Origin: JAWCQZ01 sp038869515 [NCBI: Halobacteria archaeon]
Lineage (GTDB): Archaea; Halobacteriota; Syntropharchaeia; JACQPP01
Direction: 5' to 3'
Assembly: GCA_038869515.1 (NCBI GenBank)
Contig: JAWCQZ010000001.1
Location: 317,150 to 381,149, forward strand
Length of the DNA: 64,000 nt
Each line of letters opens with the position of its first letter. The first letter of the stretch is position 1. The notes beneath the pieces are model-generated. The model saw only the letters and a list, made by a program, of their open reading frames with translations, was not told the origin of the DNA and ran no database searches. A program made the translations under genes and the position numbers. This document shows, piece after piece, positions 25,127 through 33,842 of this stretch.

Positions 25127-25176
25127 TCACCCCCCGCGCGCGGCAAGGGTTTGGAAGTCCCGGAGGATGGCCCTCG

Positions 25177-26313
25177 ATGGCCTCCCCCTCGGTCACCTAC
25201 CTCCCTCTCCACGGCGGCCACACCCCCCGCTGGCTCTGGGTCCGGATGGAGAGGCTCGCGGCGCCGCTGCTCGACATCCTGGTGGACGAGCACGGCCCCG
25301 GCGGTCTTGTGGAGAGGCTGGCCGACCCCTTCTGGTTCCAGGCGCTCGCGTGCATCCTCGCCTACGACTGGCACTCCTCGGGGACCACCACGGTCCTCAC
25401 CGGGGTGCTGCGGAACACCCTGAAGCCCGAGGAGCACGGCGTCGCCCTGGCGGGCGGCAAGGGCCCCCGCTCCCGGAACACCCCGGACGAACTGCGGGAG
25501 CGGGCCGAGGAGTGGGACCTCGACCCGGAGCCCCTGGTCCGGGCGTCGCGCCTCTCGGCCAAGGTGGACTCCGCCCTCGTCCAGGACGGCTACTCCCTCT
25601 ACCATCACGCGTTCTTCGTGGCCCGGGAGGAGGGGGGCTCCCGGTGGGCCGTCGTCCAGCAGGGCATGAACTCCCGCGCGAAGATGGCCCGTCGCTACCA
25701 GTGGCTCTCGGGCGTCGAGTCCTTCGCCGAGACCCCCCGCGAGGCGATCACCGGCGACTCCAGCCACCCGCAGGTTCTCGACATGACCGCGCGGGCCAGC
25801 GAGGAGGCCCGGAGGGTCTCTCTCGACCTCGTGAGGGGCTCGGTCGCGGAGCTCCAGCGCGGCCTCGGGCTCCTCTTGCGGAAGGGCGGGCAGGCGGGGC
25901 TCGAACGATGGACGGGGGAAGGGGTGGCGCGCCCCGGGACGGAGGAGCCCTGGACCCTCCCCCGCCAACTCAACTGGGGGGCTCTGCGGCGGGCCTACGA
26001 CCTCCAGCCGCGGAACTACGACGAGTTCATCGCGACTCCAGAGATCGGGCCCGCTACGGTCCGCGCCCTCGCCCTGGTTTCTGAGTTCCTCCACGGGGCC
26101 CGCCCCTCCTGGAGGGACCCGGTCCGTTTCTCCTTCGCATTCGGGGGGAAAGACGGCGTCCCCCACCCGGTGGAGAGGGAGCGGATGGACGAGGCGACGC
26201 AGGTTTTGAAGGAGGCGGTCGAGCGTGCGAAACTGGGCGACCGGGAGCGGCTGGGCCTCCTGAAACGGCTGCGGGAGTTCGCGCCTCCGGTCCGTGTTTC
26301 CCGGGCTTTTTGA
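25177..26313 (+). CDS. DUF763 protein
   Basis: This 378-residue protein matches the DUF763 family. The start VTYLPLHGGHTPRWLWVRM is the family signature, followed by WFQALACILAYDWHSSGTTTV, and QDGYSLYHHAFFVARE. Then come VVQQGMNSRAKMARRYQWLS and the C-terminal NYDEFIATPEIGPATVRALALVSE, which looks like a helix-hairpin-helix. The family is common in archaea; the DNA-type HhH and conserved polar residues suggest nucleic-acid work, but the function is not established. The ATG at 25177 is 11 bases from a GGAGG. Confidence 0.9.
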   Translation: MASPSVTYLPLHGGHTPRWLWVRMERLAAPLLDILVDEHGPGGLVERLADPFWFQALACILAYDWHSSGTTTVLTGVLRNTLKPEEHGVALAGGKGPRSRNTPDELRERAEEWDLDPEPLVRASRLSAKVDSALVQDGYSLYHHAFFVAREEGGSRWAVVQQGMNSRAKMARRYQWLSGVESFAETPREAITGDSSHPQVLDMTARASEEARRVSLDLVRGSVAELQRGLGLLLRKGGQAGLERWTGEGVARPGTEEPWTLPRQLNWGALRRAYDLQPRNYDEFIATPEIGPATVRALALVSEFLHGARPSWRDPVRFSFAFGGKDGVPHPVERERMDEATQVLKEAVERAKLGDRERLGLLKRLREFAPPVRVSRAF

Positions 26314-26580
26314 TGAGGAACCCCCCGGGTCTCCATGGCCCCCGGGAGAGGCGCGTCCTCGCCCTCGACCGCCGCATCGGCCCCGCTCCGGAGTCGGTCA
26401 TCCGGACCCCGGGGAGGTCTGGTCGGCGGCCGTGGCCCAAATCGTCGACAAACTGGAGCGGTCCTTCGGCCCCACCTCCCGGAGTGACAGAACTCGCGCG
26501 AGCGCAGCGAGCGCGAGTTCTGTCACTCCGGGCGGGCACGGAGGGGAGGATTTTTGCCGGGTTCGCCCGTTGGGGGGACC
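26314..26580. other. Intergenic region with a 22-bp perfect hairpin
   Basis: No convincing gene is seen in these 267 bases. One frame around 26390-26470 reads EVWSAAVAQIVDKLERSFG, which may be a remnant of a lost gene. A long perfect hairpin lies at 26478-26532, and a T-rich box (about 26550-26556) lies 27 bases before the serA ATG. Confidence 0.5.
26478..26532. repeat. 22-bp perfect hairpin, GAGCGCAGCGA loop
   Basis: The arms 26478-26499 and 26511-26532 are exact complements, separated by an 11-base loop. The loop and the AGAAC within the arm match the hairpin at 25061-25101, so both belong to one family. Confidence 0.75.
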
Positions 26581-28167
26581 ATGCCCGCCAGGAAGTTCAA
26601 GGTCCTCGTGGCCGAGGAACTGAACCCGGAAGGGCTGCGCGGGCTGACGCGCGCGGCCCGGGTCGAGGTGAAGACGGGCCTCTCGGAGGCCGACCTCCTC
26701 AAGGCGGTCGCGGATTGCGACGCCCTCATCGTCCGGAGCGCGACCCAGGTGACGCGCAGGGTCCTCGAGGCCGGGAAGCGGCTCAAGGTGGTGGGGCGCG
26801 CCGGGGTCGGCGTGGACAACATCGACGTCGAGGCGGCCACCGAGCGCGGCGTCGCGGTGGTGAACGCCCCCGAGGAGTCCACCGCGGCGGCGGCCGAGCA
26901 CACCGTCGCCATGATGCTCGCCCTCGCCCGGCGCATCCCGCAGGCCGACGCCTCCATGCGGAAGGGGAAATGGGAGCGCTCCCGCTTCGTGGGGGTCCAG
27001 GTGGTCGGGAAGACGCTCGGGGTCATCGGCCTCGGCCGGGTGGGCTCCGACGTCGCCCGGAAGGCGCGAGGGCTCGGCATGAGGGTGGTCGGGACCGACC
27101 CCTTCCTCAGCCCGGGCCGGGCGCGGGAGATGGGGATCGAGTTCCTCCCCATGGAGAAGGTCCTGGCCCAGGCGGACTTCCTGACCCTCCACGTCCCCCT
27201 CACCTCCGAGACCCGCCACCTGCTCGGAAAGAAGGAGCTGTCCAGTGTCAAGCCGGGGGTCCGCGTCGTCAACGCCTCCCGGGGGGGCGTGATTGACGAG
27301 GCCGCCCTCGTCGAGGCGCTCAAGTCGGGCCGGGTGGCCGGGGCGGCCCTCGACGTCTTCGCCGAGGAGCCGCCGAAGGGCAGCCCCCTCCTCTCGATGG
27401 AGCAGGTGGTCCTCACCCCGCACCTCGGCGCCTCGACGGTGGAGGCGCAGAGCCGGGTGGCGCAGACCATCGCCGACCAGGTCCTGGCGGCCCTCGAGGG
27501 GCGCCCCGTGAGGAACGCCATCAACATCGTCACGCTGAGGCCGGAGCACGCCGAGGCCCTGGGGCCCTACCTGCCGCTGGCGGAGAAGGTGGGCTCCCTC
27601 GCCTCCCAGTTGCTCGGCGCCCCGCCCCGGCAGGTCGAGGTCGCCCTCCACGGCGCCGAGGTGGAGGCTGAGGCGCAAGTCCTCTCCAACGCCGCCCTCA
27701 GGGGGGCCCTCGAACCGTGGGAGCCCGGGGTGAACCTGGTGAACGCCTCCCGCGTCGCCAAGCGGAAAGGGGTCCAGACCTCCGCCTTCGCCACCGAGGC
27801 GATCGAGGGGCTCGCGGGCCTCGTCGCGGTGAAGGTGGCTGCCGGGAAGGCGAAGAAGGAGGTGGCGGGGACCGTCTTCGGCCGGGACGACCCGCGCATC
27901 GTGAAGATTGACGGCTACCGGGTCAACGCGGTGCCCGAAGGCTACATGATTGTGGGCCCCCACATCGACAAGCCGCGCATCATCGGTCCCGTGGGGATGG
28001 TGATGGGGGACGCCAGAATCAACATCGCAGCCATGCAGGTGGGGCGCATCCGGCAGGGGGAGGAGGCCATCATGGTCCTGAACGTGGACGCGCCTGTGAC
28101 ACCGGAGATTCTCGCCAGACTCCGGAAGATTGACGGGATTCTCGACGTGAAACTCGTAAAGCTCTGA
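26581..28167 (+). CDS. serA: D-3-phosphoglycerate dehydrogenase
   Basis: This 528-residue enzyme catalyses the first step of serine synthesis (3-phosphoglycerate to phosphohydroxypyruvate, NAD). It has the long form: a catalytic/NAD domain with GRAGVGVDNID, the Rossmann motif GVIGLGRVGSDVAR, the NASRGGVIDE loop (Arg) and LTPHLGAST (His). An intervening domain spans about residues 320-450, and a C-terminal ACT domain (PGxVG-type, here GPVGMVMGDARINIAAMQVGR) follows. It leads the serA-proS-tldD-tldE run, with two bases to proS. Confidence 0.95.
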   Translation: MPARKFKVLVAEELNPEGLRGLTRAARVEVKTGLSEADLLKAVADCDALIVRSATQVTRRVLEAGKRLKVVGRAGVGVDNIDVEAATERGVAVVNAPEESTAAAAEHTVAMMLALARRIPQADASMRKGKWERSRFVGVQVVGKTLGVIGLGRVGSDVARKARGLGMRVVGTDPFLSPGRAREMGIEFLPMEKVLAQADFLTLHVPLTSETRHLLGKKELSSVKPGVRVVNASRGGVIDEAALVEALKSGRVAGAALDVFAEEPPKGSPLLSMEQVVLTPHLGASTVEAQSRVAQTIADQVLAALEGRPVRNAINIVTLRPEHAEALGPYLPLAEKVGSLASQLLGAPPRQVEVALHGAEVEAEAQVLSNAALRGALEPWEPGVNLVNASRVAKRKGVQTSAFATEAIEGLAGLVAVKVAAGKAKKEVAGTVFGRDDPRIVKIDGYRVNAVPEGYMIVGPHIDKPRIIGPVGMVMGDARINIAAMQVGRIRQGEEAIMVLNVDAPVTPEILARLRKIDGILDVKLVKL

Positions 28168-28169
28168 GG

Positions 28170-29657
28170 ATGGGCGACAAGAAGCCGAAACCGCAGGAGA
28201 AGAGGGCCGGCCCGGCCGCCCCGGTCGAGGCCCCCCTCGACAAGTCCAACTTCCCCGAGTGGTGGCAGGAGATTCTCAAGCGCACGGGCATCGTGGACGT
28301 CCGCTACCCGGTGAAGGGGCTCACGGTCTGGCCCCCCTTCGGGGCGGCCCTCCGGCGGCGGGTGCTCGACCTGCTCCGGAGGCTTCTCGACGAAGAGCAC
28401 CAGGAGGTGCTCTTTCCGCTGCTCATCCCGGCCGACGTCCTCGGCAAGGAGAGCCAGCACATCAAGGGATTCGAGAGGGAGGTCTACTGGGTGACGAAGG
28501 GCGGGAGCGAGGAGTTGGAGGTTCCTCTCGCCCTCCGGCCGACGAGCGAGACCGCGATGTACCCCCTCTTCAAGCTCTGGATCCGCAGCCACGCCGACCT
28601 CCCCCTGAGGGTCTACCAGATTGTGAACGTCTTCCGCCACGAGACGAAGCACACCCGCCCCCTCATCCGGGTGCGCGAAATCACCACATTCAAGGAGGCG
28701 CACACGGTCCATGCGACGGCGGCGGAGGCGGCGGCCCAGGTGGAGTACGCCAAAAAGATGTACCAGAGGTTCTTCGACGCCCTCGGGGTGCCCGTCCTGG
28801 TCTCCCGGAGACCGGAGTGGGACAAATTCCCGGGAGCGGAAACATCCTGGGCCTTCGACGCGGTGATGCCCGACGGCCGCACCCTCCAGGTCGGGACGAT
28901 CCACAACCTGGGGCAGAACTTCGCGAAGACCTTCGACCTCACCTACGAGGACGCGAAGGGCGGGCACGTCCACGCGTTCCAGACCTGCTACGGCATCTCC
29001 GAGCGGGCCATCGCGGCGACCGTGGCGGTCCACGGGGACGACCGGGGGCTGGTGCTGCCGCCGGATGTCGCTCCGGTCCAGGTGGCGGTGGTCCCCATCC
29101 AGTATGGCGAGCAGCCGGAGGTCCGGAAGGCCGCCGAGGCGGTGCGCGACCGGCTGCGGAACGCGGGGCTCCGGGTCGCGCTCGACCTCTCCGACGAGAG
29201 GCCGGGGGCCAAGTTTTACCGGTGGGAGTTCCGGGGGGTTCCCCTCCGCGTCGAGATTGGGGCCAAGGAGGTGGCGGCGGGGGAGCTGACCCTCGTCCGC
29301 AGGGATGCCGGGACCAAGGAGAGGGTCGCGTCCAAGGAGGTGGTGGCGGAGGTCGGGAAGAGGCTCGAATCGGTCGGGGCCTCCCTGCTCGAAAAGGCCC
29401 GGGCGGCTCTCAAGCCCCCTCGGGTGCGGAGGTGCGACACCCTTGAGCAACTCAAGCTCCTGAGCAAATCGGAAGGCGTGGTCACGATTCCGTGGTGCGG
29501 GACCCGGGAGTGCGCCGAGAGGCTGGAGGCGGAAACCGCGGCCCTTCTGGACCAGAAGGCGAGCCTCCTCGGAGAGCTCCCGCCGGCGGGAAAGATGCCG
29601 TGCGCCGCCTGCGGGTCGCCCGCGAAGGCCGAGGCGCTCATCGGCCGCGCCTACTGA
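28170..29657 (+). CDS. proS: Prolyl-tRNA synthetase, archaeal/eukaryotic type
   Basis: This 495-residue class II enzyme charges tRNA-Pro. It starts with the FPEWWQEILKRTGIVD form of archaeal/eukaryotic ProRS. Motif 2 lies in QIVNVFRHETKHTRPLIRVREI (in part), motif 3 in CYGISERAIAATVAVHGDDRG. The anticodon domain is followed by the C-terminal zinc-type tail (EGVVTIPWCGTRECAERLE ... MPCAACGSPA) and a terminal Tyr, both typical. tRNA-Pro(GGG) is encoded at 62602. The gene is between serA and tldD. Confidence 0.95.
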   Translation: MGDKKPKPQEKRAGPAAPVEAPLDKSNFPEWWQEILKRTGIVDVRYPVKGLTVWPPFGAALRRRVLDLLRRLLDEEHQEVLFPLLIPADVLGKESQHIKGFEREVYWVTKGGSEELEVPLALRPTSETAMYPLFKLWIRSHADLPLRVYQIVNVFRHETKHTRPLIRVREITTFKEAHTVHATAAEAAAQVEYAKKMYQRFFDALGVPVLVSRRPEWDKFPGAETSWAFDAVMPDGRTLQVGTIHNLGQNFAKTFDLTYEDAKGGHVHAFQTCYGISERAIAATVAVHGDDRGLVLPPDVAPVQVAVVPIQYGEQPEVRKAAEAVRDRLRNAGLRVALDLSDERPGAKFYRWEFRGVPLRVEIGAKEVAAGELTLVRRDAGTKERVASKEVVAEVGKRLESVGASLLEKARAALKPPRVRRCDTLEQLKLLSKSEGVVTIPWCGTRECAERLEAETAALLDQKASLLGELPPAGKMPCAACGSPAKAEALIGRAY

Positions 29658-29659
29658 GG

Positions 29660-31006
29660 ATGGACCCGGACCGGATTCAAGCCCTCCTCCGCCGCGCCAT
29701 CGCCCGCGGCGCCCGCTATGCCGACGCCCGGTTCCAGCGCATCGCCTCGACCCGCCTCCTCTGGAGGGGCGGGGAGGCGCGGGAGGTCGGCTCCGGGACC
29801 GAGACGGGCCTCTGCGTCCGGGTCCTCGGCAGGACGTGGGGATTCGCCAGCGGAGCCCCGGCCGACGCCGCGAAACTCGCGGAACGGGCGGCGCGGCTCG
29901 CCCGCGGCGGCCTCCGGCCCCGACTCGCGCCGCGCCTCCCCGCGCCCCTGAGCCACCGGTGGCTCGCGCCCTCCCGGCGCCCCCCCGCCACCGTCCCGCT
30001 CGAAGAGAAGGTCGCCCTGGTCAAGCGCACCGCCAAGGCAGCCCGCGTCCCGGGGGTCCGGAGCGCCACGGTCACCTACACCGACCTCGAGGAGGAGCGG
30101 TGGTTCCTCGGCCCCGAGACCGAGTTGCGCGCCTCGGTCCCGAGGGTGCTCCTCGGCGTCCGGGCGGTCGCCCGGGAGGGGGCCCGGGTCCAGGAGGCCT
30201 CGGAGAGGCACGGGGCGGCCGGCGGGTTCGAAATCGCGGAGGCGGGCTCGGCCCGCGCCGACCGGGCCGGGAAGAAGGCGCGGGACCTCCTGAAGGCGAA
30301 GCCCGCTCCGGGCGGGAAGATGGCGGTGGTGATGGACGGGGACCTGGCCGGTGTCTTCGCCCACGAGGCGGTGGGCCACGCCGCCGAGGCGGACCACCTC
30401 CTCCTGGGGGAGACCATTCTCGAGGGGCACCTCGGGAAGCGCATCGGCTCCCCCGCCTTCACCCTCCGGGACGAGCCCGCCCTCGCGGGCGCCTTCGGCT
30501 ACACCCCCTTCGACGACGAGGGGGTTCCCGGGGGCTCCACGACCGTGGTCGAGACGGGGCGCCTCCGTGGCTTCCTCCACAGCCGCGAGACCGCGGCGCA
30601 CCTCCGCGCGGCGCCCACCGGGAACGGCCGGGCCGAGGGGTTCGAGGACGTCCCCGTGGTGCGGATGACCAACCTGGTGATCCCTCCCGGGGACAGGACC
30701 GGGGAGGAGTTGCTCGACGTGCGGCGGGGCATCTACGCCCGGAAGATGCACGGCGGGCAGGTGGACACCGTGACCGGGACGTTCCAGTTCTCCGCGGAGG
30801 AGGCGTTCCTCATCCGCAACGGCGAGCTCGGGCCCCGGCTGCGGAACGTGAGCCTCTCGGGCTCGACCCTCCGGACCCTCCGGGGGGTGGAGGCGCGGGG
30901 GAAGGAGAGGGAGGCCTCCATCGGGTGGTGCGGCAAGATGGGGCAGTCGGTGCCGGTGTCGGAGCTCTGCCCCGCCCTCCGCATCTCGGAGATTCTGGTG
31001 GGATGA
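29660..31006 (+). CDS. tldD: TldD-family metalloprotease
   Basis: This 448-residue protein is the catalytic TldD half of the TldD/TldE heterodimeric metalloprotease. The zinc motif HEAVGHAAEAD (HExxxH, H235, E236, H240) is intact, followed by GSPAFTLRDEP, FDDEGVPGGSTTVVETGRL, and RMTNLVIPPGD. The C-terminal part has GGQVDTVTGTFQFSAEEAFLI, and a Cys in IGWCGKMGQSVPVS. TldD/E degrade peptides and mature certain modified peptides in bacteria; targets in archaea are unknown. Its stop overlaps the tldE start. Confidence 0.95.
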   Translation: MDPDRIQALLRRAIARGARYADARFQRIASTRLLWRGGEAREVGSGTETGLCVRVLGRTWGFASGAPADAAKLAERAARLARGGLRPRLAPRLPAPLSHRWLAPSRRPPATVPLEEKVALVKRTAKAARVPGVRSATVTYTDLEEERWFLGPETELRASVPRVLLGVRAVAREGARVQEASERHGAAGGFEIAEAGSARADRAGKKARDLLKAKPAPGGKMAVVMDGDLAGVFAHEAVGHAAEADHLLLGETILEGHLGKRIGSPAFTLRDEPALAGAFGYTPFDDEGVPGGSTTVVETGRLRGFLHSRETAAHLRAAPTGNGRAEGFEDVPVVRMTNLVIPPGDRTGEELLDVRRGIYARKMHGGQVDTVTGTFQFSAEEAFLIRNGELGPRLRNVSLSGSTLRTLRGVEARGKEREASIGWCGKMGQSVPVSELCPALRISEILVG

Positions 31007-32304
31007 TGTGGGCCCTTCTCGAATCCGTCCTCCGCGCCGCCCGCCGCCACGGCGACGCGGCCGAGGTCTACGGGGAAGGGGCGGCGAGCCTCGCCCTCCT
31101 GGCCGAGAACGGAAAGCGGGCCCGGGCGGAGTTCTCGCGGGCGGAGGGGGTGGCCCTCCGGCTCCGCCGCCGGGGCCGGTGGGGACTCGCATACCTCGCG
31201 GGGCCCCCGGGACCCGGCGACGCCGAGAGCCTCGCCGCCCGCGCCGCCGCGAACGCCCGCGCCTCCCCCGCCCCCGCCGCGCCCCTCCGCCTCCCGGGGC
31301 GCCGGAAGTTCCGGCCGGTCCCGGGGACCTGGGACCCCCGCCTCGCCCGGCTCGACGAGCGGGACGCCCATGACGCCCTCCACGCCCTCCTCGGGGCGGC
31401 GGCGCGGGTCTCGAAGCGGGTGCGCCTCTCCGAGGCCCGGGTGTCGCTCACCGCCTCGCGGACCTTCCTCGCCAACAGCCTCGGCCTCCAGGTCTCCGAC
31501 CGGGGGACCTACGCCGCCGCGAGCGCCACCGCCCTCGCGGGGGATGTGTCGGGGGACGAGTATGCGATGGCCCGCCGGGCCCGCGACATCGACTGGGAGC
31601 GGGTGGGTCGGTGGGCCGCCGAGGCGGCGTGGGAGTCGCGCCGCCCGAAGCCGCTGGAGCCCGGGACCTACGACCTCCTCCTCGCCCCGCGCGCACTGGT
31701 GGAACTGGTCCAGTACACCACCGCCACCCACTTCTCGGGAGACAGCCTCCTGCAGGGGGCGACGCCCTACCGGCGGGGGGCGCGGGCGATGGCGCCGGGC
31801 TTCTCCCTGGTGGACGACGGGCGGCTCCCGGCGGGCTGGTCGAGCGGCGCGGCCGACGGCGAGGGAGTCCCCCGCCGCCGGAACGACCTCGTCCGCAACG
31901 GGGTGGTGACCGGATTCCTCTACGACCTCGCCACCGCCGCCCGGGCCCGGGCCTCCAGCACCGGCAACGGGAACCGGAGCCTCCGCTCCGCCCCCGGGGC
32001 GGGCCCCACCAACCTCCTCCTCGACGGGCCCCGGCGCAAGACCTCGGAGATGGAGGCGGAGCGCGCCCTCCTCGTCACCGACCTCATCGGCGCCCACACC
32101 TCCCGCCGCGCCTCCGGGGAGTTCTCTGTCGCGGTGCAGCGGGGATTCCTGCGGCCCGCCGGGACGCCGGTGAAGGGGGCGATGCTGGCCGGCTCGTCCG
32201 TCGAACTCCTCAGGCAGGTCGAAGCGCTCGGGGATGACGTGGAGGCGCGGGGGCTCCTGGTGGCCCCCACAGTCCGCGTGGCCGGGTGGCGGGTGACGGG
32301 GTAG
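31003..32304 (+). CDS. tldE: TldE/PmbA-family protein
   Basis: This 433-residue protein is the partner subunit of TldD. It lacks the HExxxH motif, as TldE/PmbA proteins do, but keeps the family fold markers: GTYDLLLAPRALVELVQYT, the GVPRRRNDLVRNGVVTGFLYDLATA segment (in part), STGNGNR, and SGEFSVAVQRGF near the end. The start can be the ATG at 31003 or 31006, both overlapping the tldD stop. Fusion to TldD's reading by overlap suggests strictly paired expression. Confidence 0.95.
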   Translation: MMWALLESVLRAARRHGDAAEVYGEGAASLALLAENGKRARAEFSRAEGVALRLRRRGRWGLAYLAGPPGPGDAESLAARAAANARASPAPAAPLRLPGRRKFRPVPGTWDPRLARLDERDAHDALHALLGAAARVSKRVRLSEARVSLTASRTFLANSLGLQVSDRGTYAAASATALAGDVSGDEYAMARRARDIDWERVGRWAAEAAWESRRPKPLEPGTYDLLLAPRALVELVQYTTATHFSGDSLLQGATPYRRGARAMAPGFSLVDDGRLPAGWSSGAADGEGVPRRRNDLVRNGVVTGFLYDLATAARARASSTGNGNRSLRSAPGAGPTNLLLDGPRRKTSEMEAERALLVTDLIGAHTSRRASGEFSVAVQRGFLRPAGTPVKGAMLAGSSVELLRQVEALGDDVEARGLLVAPTVRVAGWRVTG

Positions 32305-32342
32305 TTTATAGCGGCGGAAACCAACATCGGGATACGGGACCC

Positions 32343-33140
32343 ATGGAGAATCCGCCGGAAGAGAAGAGGGCCGAGGAGACGCCCGGGCAGGAGGCGCCGC
32401 CCCCCGGGGCGCCCTCCCCGGAGTCCCCGGGCCAGATCACCCCCGCCCAGCTCAAGGCCCACCGGGCCGCGGGGAGCGCGACCGTTCCGGCCCCCGGGGC
32501 GCGCTCTGCCAAGATCCCCCGCGTCTCCACCGGCATCCCCTTCCTGGACCAGCTGCTCGGGGGCGGCTTCCCCGCCAGGTCGGTGGTCTGCTTCCGGATG
32601 GACCCCGCCGTTGGGGCCGACGTCTTCCTCTACCAGTTCGCCGTGGCCCGCCGGTGCCACTACGTGACGCCCGGGAAGCGGGCCGACGACATCCGGCGCA
32701 CCATGTCGGACTTCGGGATGGACCCGGCGAACGTGTCGTTCGTCACCGGCGACGAGGCGAAATACCTCCTCCCCCGCCAACTCCAATTGGTCCGGGAGGA
32801 GAAGGACACCAACCTCGTCCTCGACCCGTTCTCCTTCTACGTGGACGCGAGCCGGAACCCCGAGAAGGTCCGGAAACTCCTCGAACTCCTGAGGGACGTG
32901 GTCTCCCAGACCGGGGGGGTGGCCCTCCTGGCGCTCTTCACCGGGACCCACCGGAAGGAGATGGAGAACGTGGTCCTCAACTTCTGCGACGCCATCGTGG
33001 AGGTGGAGAGCCACACCGCCGGCGAGCGCGAGGAGACGGTCCTCTCCATCCCGAAAATCCGCGGCACCACGCCCCTCTCCCGCGTGAAGGTGGTCATCGG
33101 GGAGAAAATCAAGATTGACACGTCGCGTGAAATCGCATAG
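32343..33140 (+). CDS. KaiC/RAD55-like protein lacking Walker A
   Basis: This 265-residue protein has a Pro/Glu-rich N-terminus of about 55 residues and a RecA-like core of the KaiC/RAD55 family. It reads RVSTGIPFLDQLLGGGFPARSV, the usual lead-in to Walker A, but the loop that should be GxxGxGKT reads RMDPAVGADVF, so ATP binding is probably lost. Walker B-like DTNLVLDPFSFY follows, and later GGVALLALFTGTHR. It resembles inactivated KaiC-like proteins of euryarchaea, likely regulatory. A TTTATA box is at 32305-32310. Confidence 0.75.
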   Translation: MENPPEEKRAEETPGQEAPPPGAPSPESPGQITPAQLKAHRAAGSATVPAPGARSAKIPRVSTGIPFLDQLLGGGFPARSVVCFRMDPAVGADVFLYQFAVARRCHYVTPGKRADDIRRTMSDFGMDPANVSFVTGDEAKYLLPRQLQLVREEKDTNLVLDPFSFYVDASRNPEKVRKLLELLRDVVSQTGGVALLALFTGTHRKEMENVVLNFCDAIVEVESHTAGEREETVLSIPKIRGTTPLSRVKVVIGEKIKIDTSREIA

Positions 33141-33161
33141 CTCCGGGAGCCTCTCAGGACG

Positions 33162-33394
33162 CTATATGCGAAAGGTTGAACGACCCCCTCCAACCGACCC
33201 GCCATCTTCACCAGTCTCTTCGCCTTCCGGGTCCGGAACTTGTCGGGGCTCTTCCGGTTGAGGCGGTTGAAGAGGTAGAATCCCGCGGCGATGAGAGCCG
33301 CCGTGAGCGCGAGGGGGTCCTCCCCGCCGTGGGCCGCTTTCTCCCTCCAACAGAGGCCCCGCCCAATCTTTAAAGGGGGGAGCTCAAAGCGCAC
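33162..33394 (-). CDS. Possible small membrane protein, right part only
   Basis: A frame with strongly coding-like codons starts at the ATG at 33394 and reads MRFELPPLKIGRGLC, then EDPLALTAALIAAGFYLFNRLNRKSP, then a Lys/Arg-rich tail (RTRKAKRLVKMAGRLE). One hydrophobic helix followed by positive charge suggests a small membrane protein. The frame does not stop until 32837, deep inside the opposite-strand gene, so the true 3' end is uncertain and I show only the part that looks coding. A frame error near 33180 may hide a stop. Confidence 0.3.
33369..33374. promoter_or_regulatory. TTTAAA box before the SnoaL-like gene
   Basis: The palindrome TTTAAA is centred 25 bases before the ATG at 33397. 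Confidence 0.55.
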
Positions 33395-33396
33395 CG

Positions 33397-33840
33397 ATGC
33401 CCCTCTCCCTCCAGGACCGCCTCGACATCCTCGACCTCTGCGCCCGATACAACCGGAGCGTGGATTCCGGAGATGCGGAGGGGTGGCTCGCGGTCTGGAC
33501 GGAGGACGGGGTGTTCGAGACCCCCTTCGGGACCTTCAAGGGGCACAAGGCCCTGCGGAGCTTCCTCCGGATGTTCGTCTCCATGGGGGGCCGGGGGAGG
33601 CGCCACTGGAGCGGGAACTTCGTCCTGGAGGGGGAGGGCGACGGGGCCAGACTCTGGGCGACCCTCCTCCTGGTGAGCACCCAGGGGACGCCGAGCCTCT
33701 TCGCAACCGGGACCTACACAGACACCCTCCAGCGGGTGGGCGGGGCGTGGAGATTCAAGCACCGGAAACTGGCCCTCGACTCGATGGAGTGGATGAAGGC
33801 GGTGCGGCCCCCCTCCCCCGGGGCCCCGAAGCCGGGCTGA
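33397..33840 (+). CDS. SnoaL/NTF2-like protein
   Basis: This 147-residue protein fits the SnoaL_4/NTF2-like fold: a first helix (LQDRLDILDLCARYNRSVDSGDAEGWLAVW, in part), then TEDGVFETPFGTFKGHKALRSFLR, a His-Trp in RRHWSGNFVLE, and strands ending GTYTDTLQRVGGAWRFKHRKL. The conserved Asp/His cavity residues occur in many small isomerases and dehydratases, but no substrate is clear. It is three bases upstream of the PPOX gene, suggesting co-transcription. Confidence 0.75.
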   Translation: MPLSLQDRLDILDLCARYNRSVDSGDAEGWLAVWTEDGVFETPFGTFKGHKALRSFLRMFVSMGGRGRRHWSGNFVLEGEGDGARLWATLLLVSTQGTPSLFATGTYTDTLQRVGGAWRFKHRKLALDSMEWMKAVRPPSPGAPKPG

Positions 33841-33842
33841 CG

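Larger units (their letters stand above)
24948..25176. other. Intergenic region with two perfect hairpins
   Basis: The 229 bases contain an 18-bp hairpin, a 15-bp hairpin, and a stretch that recurs inverted at the right end of the window. A TATA-like CTATAAT (25102-25108) and a GGAGG (25162-25166) precede the DUF763 start, so that gene may have a short leader. Confidence 0.6.

Noticed and set aside
26390-26470. Short coding-like stretch EVWSAAVAQIVDKLERSFG
   Set aside because: Too short, no start at a sensible place, and it runs into a hairpin; kept only as a possible remnant.
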